Shown piece after piece: positions 13,501-25,500 of a stretch of DNA of 60,000 bases. This stretch comes from Phoronis australis (taxonomy: Eukaryota > Phoronida > Phoronidae). Below the pieces are notes generated by a model. It saw only the letters and a program-made list of their open reading frames with translations, was not told the origin of the DNA and ran no database searches. The first letter of the stretch is position 1, and every line of letters starts with the position of its first letter. The DNA is taken from the NCBI GenBank assembly GCA_002633005.1, contig NMRA01000009.1:1993366-2053365 (forward strand). The letters are read 5' to 3'. The translations under genes were made by a program, and so were the position numbers.

Positions 13501-16500
13501 AGCGGTAGTAACTTCCTAGATCTGTTTGATTCAACATGAGATCTTCGAGAACTATGTTGTCCACAACCTTGGTGTTCCCTTAATTGAAGATAATAACGAC
13601 TCAATAAATTATAAACCCATTATCTAATTTAAGTTTCTCATCGTATGAGGTAGCATTTTCGCTAGCATCACGTCGCAAGGGTCACTTTTGACGGCGTTTT
13701 GCTGGAGCTTTGAGTTTTGGCTAGCGCTCTTGACAGTGGTCAGACCTCTTACTTCATAGGATACTCATGCGTAAGGGTAAGAGGCATTTGTTCAACAGAG
13801 AGTGAACGTGTTTTGACATCAAATTGCGCTTAAAAGCGACTCGGTTGGTAACGAAGGAAACAAAAACTGACTCCGTGGCGAAAATTGCCCCTTCGCAGAC
13901 GGCGTGCGTTGTATGGCAAAACACTAACATTTTCGTTAGCATTTTAGCCAGGGAAATTGCTAGCATTTTCAGGGTGCTTAAAAACTGACAGTTTCATTAT
14001 TGTGCTTCGCACGGGTACCAGCTAGTGTAAGGGAATCAGGTTTATCCGGTTTACGATAGCCGTGGCAAGTAGCCGGCCTGTTGATACATGCTTCAGGCAA
14101 GAAACAAAAATATCACGTAAAAGCTGTGCTGTTGTCAATACGTTTAAGTATTATTTGCTATTGTCATCCACTTTTTCTCTATTGAACTTCATTTGTTGTT
14201 GAATGCCGTTGTTATAGTCATTTCACCGTACACAAATGTGATGGTGGTAATACCACGAAGCCTACATATGACGCATTGTGTCTTTATTACCATACCTCTG
14301 TACAGGTCTTTTCATGAATGTACGTTTCACGTGTTTAGCAGTAGTGAACTAAGTCCTCAAGAGATAAAATTGTCTTGGAGCTATTCCTATCGCAGTAGAT
14401 CATAAAGCCGATTGCTGTGCAAACAGATTGTGGCAAAAAGAAAGTGCAGTGGCATTATAGTAAGAAGAATACTTGAATATGAGACTACATCCACATTGGG
14501 CCTACATGGGAAAGTTTACTGGCCCGGCCGCAAATCCACTGGCCACGGACCACCGTGTATTTCGAACGCTGGTCTCACACTGTGCTGTCTTCCAGCAAAT
14601 GGAGTCTAACCGCACGCCTCTTTCAACGTATCCAGTGCCTGATCATGTATTGCACATAGATATTCAAAGGACGTTCAATTGGATTCATGGAGGATTTGTG
14701 TTCGTAGGCAGTAAAGTTCAGCGAACTTCGCCCAATAAAATCCTTTGCTCCTTCTTTTCCAATTATGAAGATGAAGTTTTCTACCAATAATCGAGATTTT
14801 TAGATAATTATTTACAAAAAGGCATTTCCAATCTTGAGTTGTTTTTTCGTAGTAACCAGTACCTGTAAAAGAGAAAAGAAAAACAACGATCAAATATACT
14901 TGAGAACCATTTTGACACATCAGTATTCTCCACGAACAGTTTTAACCTGTCGCTTCAACAGATGTCAGTTCAACAGGGTAGAGTTCAGAAATGCTTGGAC
15001 CTCGCAAAAAATCTAGCCAAAATCACGCGTTCTCATTTGAAATACACGGCATCATGTCACGCAATCTTGCCAAGTCTTGCTTTTTAGCGAAGCCCTAGCG
15101 TTACTAACAGGCAGGTTTGTCGGTGCTTCCATCAGGTTTGAGAAATCCGCAACATAGGGAGTTTTGCCCATAACAATGTCTGCCAGGTAGAGTCCTGTTA
15201 GGTCTCTCTGACAGGTTTGGATTTTCACTGACTATTATATGGCATAACACACACAACAACATGAAAGTGTCACGTATAAAGATATGAATGCAATTCTAGA
15301 CATGATCAATCTTATTTGTGACTTGAAAACTTCTAACCATTAAAAGATAGTGCCCAGCGGGATTATGTCATTCTGTAACAGTCCAATGTGGCAAAGGCTG
15401 ACCCGGATAAAAACCATAAATACCTGACCTGATGCGGGACATCCCGAACATTTGTTTACAACATAGACCATCTTTGTTTACAATTGAATTTGAACCCAAA
15501 ATGTAAAAATGTGGCGATTGTCTACTGTTTACTATGACAATAATATTCCGCAACAGGACTGATTCCACAGCAGGACTTAAACCCCTAAATGAATGATTAA
15601 AACGGGAAACACGAAACTTTTGAACAGTTGACTCTGCGGGCTAGTAGTTGTAAGCCTAAACCCAGACAAAGGAAAACCCCGGCGTGACCTGTATGGGCCT
15701 CGGTTCGTTTTTTACAAAACATGGACAAAAGTGGATTTACATGTATCTATGGCACTGTACTAAAGACTGGAATAAAAGTTGAGATCTTGGCCACTTACCT
15801 CTAATATAAAAGTACTTTTAACGGGAAGAATAGACGAGGAACTCTCACATCGTCATCGCAGTTTTTTAGTAGGTCTCTATAAAGCACGCGACTGCAGCAC
15901 ACAGATTACGCCTACGCGGCGGCAAACAGGTGGCCGTCCCTTCGCTTTACTCGGATTTCAGAAAATTATTCAACGTTGACATAGTTTCTCTGAATTCTCT
16001 CGCCATCGAATATCGAGCACTCAATCTAGTAGGGGTGAACTATAAACAGGCTGCGGACGAAAACTCCGAATAGTAATTTGGCTTCGAGAAAGAAGCGCGT
16101 TCCTCGGATCAACTGAAGCTACCACTTGGTAAGACAAAGGTAATACGAGGTTTTGCGGATGCAGAAGAAGGTGCTTTTCTGTAGCGGCAGCGAATGGGAA
16201 GGAAGCGTCGGGCGGGTGCGGGTGTCCTAGCGGCGGCTCTCGAATTGTTTCTGTCCGACGGAGTCGAATGTCAACATCTGGGTCCGAAATATAGATTACT
16301 TGAGACCATTTTTCGAGCATAGAACTACCCACGGTGTAGGGCAATCATCAACAGGCTGTTCCTTTACTTCACGAAATCACCTCGAATTTCATTAAAGTCC
16401 TTGTTGCAAACTGCCCATGTGGTTCTAGTATCCGAAAATACTTACTACATAAATTCTTATTTTCGACACCCTTTCTTTATATTCTTTTCGCCTTTCTTGC

Positions 16501-19500
16501 CAAAAGCGATTTTTTAACAGTATTTGACCCTTCTCTCTGAGCGTATGATTACCGGTTGTCATCAGTTATTTCCGTACCCATCAGTTCAGGAACTTGTCCT
16601 GAACGCCGCCATTTTTTCCTTGTAACTGAATGTGCTATGGCTTGCTCAAAAAGTCTTCATTATTTTGTTTTATTAGTAATATATCGTGATTCGTTTGCAT
16701 ATGTAGTGTATTTATAGTTTGTAGTTAGTGGTCGTTGATTTTTTTGGAATGTTACGCGTACTTAGTATGTTAAAATAGCATTGGTGTTTAGTTCCTTACG
16801 TAGGCGGGTCGAACCTAGGAACCAATATGGGTCGAANNNNNNNNNNNNNNNNNNNNNNNNNNNNNNNNNNNNNNNNNNNNNNNNNNNNNNNNNNNNNNNN
16901 NNNNNNNNNNNNNNNNNNNNNNNNNNNNNNNNNNNNNNNNNNNNNNNNNNNNNNNNNNNNNNNNNNNNNNNNNNNNNNNNNNNNNNNNNNNNNNNNNNNN
17001 NNNNNNNNNNNNNNNNNNNNNNNNNNNNNNNNNNNNNNNNNNNNNNNNNNNNNNNNNNNNNNNNNNNNNNNNNNNNNNNNNNNNNNNNNNNNNNNNNNNN
17101 NNNNNNNNNNNNNNNNNNNNNNNNNNTTTTTTTATCCCCGTTTGCTGGCTGGTAACAGTACAGGCACTGCTCCAGTCGCACTGACGGCGTTTTCTCGGCC
17201 TGGGTTCCTGAATGAATTGTACTTCCGGGTTCGCGGCAAGTTCAAAATGGCGGTGTTTCTTCGGGTGCGAATCGTGAGTGGCGCGTTTATTTAAACTGTT
17301 TTCGAGTACGGATCGTGTATTAGTTATGGGGTAGGTACTTCTTGGATCCTTATAACATCTTCTAACCATGTAATAAGGGTTAACAACGCGTGAGACAAGG
17401 ACTTTAAGGAACAACGGCGGTTGGTCTCAACTAAGGTTAACCGCTTTAAATGAAAATGCAGAGTAATAGACGTAGCGATTATATCATTTGATGATGATAA
17501 ATTTTGGAGAACGACCAAGTACACATACCTTTGTTAGCGATGGACTGGAGGTTGTCGGTGATAGTTGTAAATGCACTGTTGTCGTTCCCGTCCTCATGGA
17601 GAAAGAATGCAAGGACAGCCAGTCCATCGCTGTGGCTCAATGCTTCCTCCATGGAAGTGTATTTGGTGTTCACGTGAACAATGTGCATCTGAAATTACGA
17701 TTTAGTGTAAAAGTCAAGGCGCTCGTGTCGCTATCTGCAAATTTGAAGTTTGACACAGAGGAGAGAATTCAGATATTGATGGGCATGGTGGCAACATTCG
17801 AAAATGTCCATTTTATTTTTTAAAATGACACACGTGTCTCCTAAAACCACAGTCACTTTGACTGTTCGCTCTATTGTTAAAGAGCTAAAAGTAAGAGAAA
17901 AAATTGCCTTTGTCAGTACTTTTGAAGATATCAAATGACTTGCACCCTCCATCTCGGGAATTCCGCAAATAAAAAATGAAAATTGTCCAGGGTTACCCCA
18001 GGAAGAATGATGTTGTGTTTCCTTTAAACTGTATGGCAATAAATGAATTGAAAACATTGCAACACGCACGAGCGACAAAGCGCGATGGTCGAAGGGAGCG
18101 AAATAAGGAATCATTACTCTGTCAGAAGTGTATATGTATCATTACTGTAGGCCTATTCGCTAACCTGTCAAATTCAAATAAAGAAGATAAAGAACAAGTA
18201 CAACTATCACAAGCTATGACGTGATAAAAATAAGATGTACACGATGCTAGTGGACCCATATCACACAATAGGCTATTATTCTCAAAACGAGGCAGCACAT
18301 GCATCCCTTTCTCCAAGATGGCGGCTGAGCCTAGTGACCTTGGGGGTAACCAGTGTAAACAAAGTATTCACCATTAACACTGTTGCGTGCCAAAGTGTGT
18401 GAGTAATAAGCGAATGCAACCAGAATTGTCCTCTCACTTACTGCCAACTGACGGGACACAGACGCTAAGAAAGGTATGGATTCACAGGATACGACAGGAT
18501 CCTGGCTCTCGTTTCAAGTTTCAGTGTCGCTGACTTGTTTGTTTGCAATCGAGTCTTTGATTCGAGTCAAGATTTATGAGTTACCGTCGTCGATTTACTT
18601 CGATTTATTTTTGTATTCCATCCATCAAATTACTTTTGATATGTCGAGAAAACACGCACGCGTGTGGGCACTGACTCTGTTCTGTGCTTGTGCCGTTAGC
18701 CCGGGTCTGTAAAGGTGCGGTTTGTGTTCTGGACACTGTCACTGACTCAGTGACGGATGAGCCGGGTGTAGCATTCTTAAACGCGATTTACTATAAATTT
18801 TTGACTACAAATCCTTTCAGTTATCACTTGATTAATTAATGTGTGTTAATAATCTCATGTCTTCTGAATACATGTACATCTATATACGCAACGTGTGAAC
18901 TTACTTTCGATTTTTTCGAGTGATGTCCGCAAAAGAACTGGTATGAACCTCGTCTAAACACACTCAATATGCGGAACAATCTTAGTTTCAGCGCATTATT
19001 GCTCCACCTGCTTAAACGTTGGTATATCTTTCAACGACTTTTACCAAAATTTCACCATTGTTTACGCTAACAGATTAGTCAGACGCATGTGAAATCTCGT
19101 TTTGAAATCCGGTAGTCGGAAGTGCGCATGCTTGTAATATAGTAGTATTAACGTACCTCCATCGAGTAATGCCTTGAACTCACAAGATGTTCGGATCCTT
19201 TCGTATCGTTAGTTCCCCAATGGAAGTGCAACGAATCGGCTCTGAACTTGCCGGCTACAGTCGGTAGTGACAATTCTATGCCTTCAGGGAGACTTAAGTC
19301 AACTGCAATTGACGTAACAGAGGTATAATCAGCGGATGCAGTTATGTATTGGCAAAGTTTTAAGATATTGTCCTAAGCAGTTTCAACAATGAAGCTAAGC
19401 TCGACGCATCAAGTGACACGCCATGACACGCTATACACTGTCTTTTCTGGCTATGTTCAGAATTGACATCCAATTTGACTGAAGAAAATTGTCATAAAAG

Positions 19501-22500
19501 TGAGTGGTCTCTTTCATAAGTTAGTTTTTGTGACGGAAGGCTGGTCTGTAGCATCTTAATAAAGCGACATTTGACTTGCTTGGCTTCATAAGTCTTAATT
19601 CCAGTTTATGTAATTCATTTTGTCGTAGTTACCAGATATATCTGGGACCTCAAAATTGCTGGACCCGGTTTGGAGAATAAAACGTCAAAAAATTGAATTT
19701 AGCCGATTTCTATCTGTTATACATCTAAACGGATCGTGATCTTTGAACAGGTACTGTGTGTAACCCAGAAACACATGAAACGGTTTCAAAGAAATATCAA
19801 TGAGCTCAACGTGAACTCTGCTAAATAGGACACTCTTGCGACAATATAATGTCTGATTTAGTACACAAAGACTACGTTTAAGCGTTGAAGTTTTGAGATA
19901 TTTAATGGCCAACTAGTCTCCTGAGTCTCCTGAAAAGTTTATCGCTGGTCTTCATTTACCTGAATGCCCGTTGTTCATCAAAGTTCCCGATAGGCTGCTG
20001 TCATATCCGGTTAGAAATTGAGGCGCCAATAATTTTTCCTCGAGGGTTAAAGTATTAGGCTGAATGTCGATAGGCGACTGGGAGTTCTTCTGACAATCGT
20101 ATCCCCAAGAAGAGGGTCCATTCTCACCACTATACGACCACTCTAAAAAATAAGTTCAAAATAAGTCTGGGAGGGGGCAGAGAGGTAGGGAGAGGGGGGC
20201 AGAGAGGGGAGAAGTAGGGTTGGGCAAGGAGTGTAGGGAGGTAGGCAAGACGGGGGAATGGAGAGGCCGAGGGAAAGACTAAGAGAGTAATTGGGAACAT
20301 GATTACGAAACAGTGTAGTAAATGACTTCTAAATATAGGTTACTGAGAATCATATTTATTTTTCTAAAAACCATCGAGTTCCTCACAATACGTTTAATAA
20401 CTCCGCAACCATTCAATATATTTGTATACATCCCTCACTTTTCACTTGCCGTCAAGTAGAAACCTTCAGTTTCTTCATGTCGATGCTTTTAAAACTACTT
20501 GGATGACGCCATAGGTCATCAGGCCCACAAATTGACAACAAAAATAATATTTGCATTAGGATAACGTGATGTCATTTTTGCCGTATTTGTAGTAGGGTAG
20601 TCACATGAGTGTGACAACCGAATGGCAGCCCAGAAAAGGCAAGAGAACAAGGGGGAGACCAAAGAGACGATGGCGAGACGGCATCATGCAGAGAGATGGG
20701 GCAACTTGGCAAGGACAGCTAAGAACCGAAAACAATGGAGGGATCTGGCGGAGGGCTAATTCCAGCAGTGGAAGGACACAGCCTAGATGACAGATGACAG
20801 TCACATGAGTAAGAAAGACTTTCACATAGAGTCCTTCCAATGCATTTTGAGTCAATATAAATTGTTGGTATTTACCTAGCTGAATAGCTAGATGACACTC
20901 ACGCTCCGTCTTCAATAGAATACCAACAGAGGCAGCTTTGGTCAATTTGGTGTATTTTTCTAAAGATTTTTTGAACCTTTTCATTCGATTTCTATAAACA
21001 TGGAACTATACAAATAACAGCTCCTCAAACTGGAAGTAATGACGCACTGAAAACGTCAAGCAATCCAAGTAACGTGCGTTCACTCGGTTTTCAGTTCTGA
21101 TAACTGCACTCAATGCCCGAAATCCCACACACAAGTTTTGAGCCAGATCCGTTACTAGACAAATTATTTTTTGCCTTAAGCAATGATGGCAGATACGGGT
21201 AATTAAACAAGTGTAACAGCGATTCAGCTGGTCAGACAGGTCAAGTGGGTTTGAATCATTGTGATAAAACTAGACTAAATAGATTGCAGAAAACATTTCA
21301 CAGCAGCCAAAATATCCGAAATTTACCAAAACGCACAAAAGGCTGCATTTCTCTAAAGATGGTTGCGTAAAAAGTCCATGATACATACCTTGTTGCACAT
21401 GCGCCGTCGTAATAGCAGCCGTTGGGAGAGTAGATGGAACAGGGACGGACCCTGTCAAAAACGTGATATTGTTTTAAATGTCCGGCTATACACCATTTAG
21501 TTGATATCATACATTTTCTTCAACTTAAAATGTGTTGATATTCACTGCAAAGTCTACATATTACGTAGTGGTGATGCCAACTTCGTCACTGACTACGAGG
21601 TTTTAGCCTGGGTGTACATGTAATGGTCAAAGAAGTGCAACTATAGACCTAATTCACGCGGCGGACATTAAAATCCAAGGCGAGGCTCACTGCGATAAAC
21701 AAAGCGGAAGTTGACATTGCGTGAGTTAAATGGCCTGTCCTTCGAGTCCAACCTGGATATTAAATCTTAAAAATGTGTCGACAATTAACTACAGAGACGT
21801 AGAAAAATACATTAGAGAACAAGTTAATGCACCAAAGAGTTGTCTGACGAAAGGGTATATTTTTTCGGAAAATTACAGGTTCGAAACATGCTATGTAAAT
21901 ATGACCAAAATTGCGGCGATCGTAGTGTTACGGATAAGGTATTATGCTGAATGCAGGGTTACGTTTCTTCTTGTAAATTATTGATAAAAATGCTTTCTAC
22001 ACGAACAAAGTCACTTGCTCGTATTGTTGACGAGTTCAAGATATATTCGACAGACGGTGGCGGCTCATAACATTTTGCTGTCATGTGCAGTTAGTCACAT
22101 CCGGTTTATTTTGTTGATCAAGAATATCAACATCAAGCATAGCCTGATCCTTGTGAGGCAGAGACTACTGGGATTATCAGTTGATTTGTCATTGATCTGA
22201 AAGAATAATTGATGTTAATAAATATATTTTTATTAAAATAAAAACCAGGATCGTAACTGAAAATAAAATTTTTTTGACCATCAATTCTGCTTTCTTGGTT
22301 TTAATAATTCTTACGTGTATTTCATGACTTTTTGTGTTAGGTTTCAAATATCAATCTGGACCAAGTTGAATTTTAGAATTAAAACACCTAATTCGAGTCG
22401 TTCGTCCAAAGCATAGAGCTCAATTTCAGTTAACTGGACAGAGCAACTATAGTTATCATGTTCTTCCAGGAGACTCGTTCATCCGAGGGAAAGGTGCCTG

Positions 22501-25500
22501 TGCCTTCAGAAAGGGGATTTTTTTCGCCGAGTGAGGGAAACATCTACCTCCCAATCACCATCAATTGCACCCCCGACCTGTTGCAAGCTCTTATATGCTC
22601 TGTCTCAGTTTAAAGTAGCATTTTGTGCTCTTTCAAATTGTCACCTGTGTGGTTACAGGTGATTTGAACTTCAGAGAGAAATATTTAATCACTGGAGGAA
22701 TTTTTAGGTCTCGCGGGGGCAATTTCGCGTGATTTTTCAATATTTTTGAGAGGGGAATAGGGCCTATATTCGGCCGCAAAATCGAGGGTTTGAGGGCCCT
22801 GTCCTTTTTGGAATGAAAAATGCGTCATGTAGTCATGAAAACACAGCCTGGCTGGCCGAAGATTCTCTGACCGTTGGTATGACGCGAGACTATCGAGATG
22901 CGACAAAATATGATCTAACTTTTTGAAAACATTTATAAATTTTACACTGACACATTTTCCTTCATTGCGGCGTATGGCAACGACCCAACGGTTCCTAATC
23001 TCGGCGTCCTTAGGGATTGTAAAGCAGACAGTTGAGTGTCCGTATTTTTTCTAGTCGTTCGAGCAAAGCGAAATACAATTATGCCGATAATCTAACAGAG
23101 CCATCGTAGCGAGCCTCGTTTTGGAACGCGCCCCCTGTCGGCGTGAATTAGGTCTATTGGTTTCGGAGGTGTTCACTTAGTATTTGTCCTTGAGTAGGCA
23201 AAACATTGGTCAAATTCTTCTTCCAAGCGCTGTCGGACTTTAAATGAAATTCAGAGCCATGTGTATGAGAAAATGGGTCTTTCCTTGACCTTTACTTAGA
23301 TAGAAAATAGTTTCCAGGCTAGAGAAGGAATGACAGGTAATTATTGTTTCAGACCAGGCTAGCGGATTTTGCAAGGTTTCCAGTATGACCGCCAGGGGGA
23401 TTCTTAGATTACAGTAGGGCTTAGTTAATTCCAACATTTTCTCTGATTAGTCGCAAGAATGATGTCAAGTAACCTAACAACGAGAAGACTGTCCATCTCA
23501 TGAAAGGTAGAGAACAGTGACCATGACAACACAATTGTATGTTACTTTTAAAGCCTACTTTGAACGGATTTTTGTTTTTCTAAATGTTCCCCGTAGTAGA
23601 AGTTTTACTGACTAAAACTGGAAACATTCGTTTCCAAAAACGTATTTTCGATAGTCCAGCAAAGTTTCACAAATAGTGTAGCGTGGAAAAGCGCAACGTG
23701 ATCCATGACTAATGATCAGACAAGGCGACTGCAATGAATGCTCAACCGCTAGCCAAAGTAAATGTAGGTTTATATACATAGACTACAATGATTGCTCAAC
23801 CGCTAGCCAAAGTAAATGTAGTTTTATATACATAGACTGCAATGATTGCTCAACCGCTAGCCAAAGTAAATGTAGTTTTATATACATAGACTGCAACGAT
23901 TGCTCAATCGCTAGCCAAAGTAAATGTAGTTTTATATACATAGACTGCAACGATTGCTCAATCGCTAGCCAAAGTAAATGTAGTTTTATATGCATAGACT
24001 GCAATGATTGCTCAATCGCTAGACAAAGTAAATGTAGTTTTATATACATAGATTGCAATGATTGCTCAATCGCTAGCCAAAGTAAATGTAGTTTTATATA
24101 CATAGACTGCAATGATTGCTCAATCGCTAGCCAAAGTAAATGTAGTTTTATATACAAAGACTGCAATGATTGCTCAATCGCTAGACAAAGTAAATGTAGT
24201 TTTATATACATAGACTGCAATGATTGCTCAATCGCTATCCTTACGTAGTTGTACATGTATATACATATCTACTAATACAATAAAGTCATGAAGGATTGTA
24301 TCGAAAAGTTTCCATTGAGCCGGATATTTGCAAAATACTAGATTTTAGAAAAAGTACATATTTTTAGAAACTATAAACCCTGGATAATTGATTGTTGACA
24401 TTTAGAAAACCTCTGTCATTATTTAAGTCATATGACCATGTCTTTTTAACAAAAAGGAAAAGTCCGTTGATAGCAAAACAAGCGTCATTATCAATAATTG
24501 ACCAATTTTTATGTGATACGATGACATTTCAAAGACGTTGCTGCAATTTTCCAAATTATATTTTATTTTTGTTTCATGTAACTTTTAATATTTTCATGAA
24601 AATCGTAAAAGTTCCCAGTTTAAATAGCCAATTTCTAACAACATTTTGGCTACTACTGTTTAAAGCACACAGCCATAGAAGCTTAAATTTTCATATAAAT
24701 CCCACCAGATATTTCTGAGACACGATGTTTATTTTCCGAAGTGAGCCAAATTTGGACACAGTTTTAGGATCCTATATAGCCTTAATAACTGTTTGCGATG
24801 AATTGAACATACAAAACGCGATGTACCTTTCTCTACATATCCAAACACCCACTTCTGTGGCATGGTTTGGGCCTCCACCAACTGTTGAGTTTGTCCGTCT
24901 TTAGGTCCATAATAAAGTTTAGCACTGCATTGCGTGTCTCCAGTAAAGTCATCTCTCTCTTCACGATTGAAATATACCGAGAATTTGAAATCGTGTTCTC
25001 TGGCAACATTTTGCTGAGGCGCAACGTCTAGTCTCTGTGAAAGAACCTCTCTGTGTAGGGTTTCTGTCTTGGAGCTCTTTGACTTCAACATTAAACTAGA
25101 ATTTGAGAACCATTACGTCAAACTGCATTCTTAAACATTTTTCAAAAACCATATTAGTTAATAGGAAAAACGTTTAAATCATCTTAATTAGCATAGGTAT
25201 CTATGGCCGGGTGTGCCTAGCTGTCTGCAATATAATTCTGACTTAATGCTTGCCAGTCATCAGCTGAAATCAGGCTTGGTGAAATAAATACTAATTAAAT
25301 ACACTTTTTAAGGTATTTTGAAAATACTCTGCCATCTTGTCGAGTGTTGTTTAGCTCTGCGAGTTCGATTCAGCGTTAGCGCTAAACTCCGGGAATCACA
25401 TTAAGCGCCGATAATGTCACTCAAAGCTGATGTGAAGTTTGTCTGCATCAAAATTTACGCGAAGATAAATATAGATTATTACATGGCGAAGTCGTTATCC

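Larger units (their letters stand above)
13579..17528 (-). other. Intron 7 of the carbonic anhydrase gene
   Basis: It contains a small dispersed repeat (15012-15108) and the assembly gap at 16837-17126. A short ATG frame at 17247 (ATGGCGGTGTTTC) runs into a GTGAGT donor after nine codons. That could be a first exon on the + strand but is too short to support. Otherwise I see nothing. Confidence 0.5.

Noticed and set aside
16762-17414. Long open frames across the first N gap
   Set aside because: They exist only because uncalled bases contain no stops.
20903-20959. Possible anhydrase exon reading [11 protein letters not shown] before a GTGAGT donor
   Set aside because: It looks like the WSYEG start of anhydrases, but its end phase (2) does not fit the next exon (needs 1), which already encodes [12 protein letters not shown].
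21389-21451. Alternative frame of anhydrase exon 4 ([19 protein letters not shown])
   Set aside because: It is open and Cys-rich, but only the frame giving the Pro/Thr linker keeps phase with both neighbours.
23727-24240. CRISPR-like array
   Set aside because: Repeats are contiguous with no unique spacers, and the genome is animal.
23712-24256. 178-codon and 157-codon frames in the 54-bp repeat
   Set aside because: Open only because the unit length is a multiple of three; no start context, domain or splice support.
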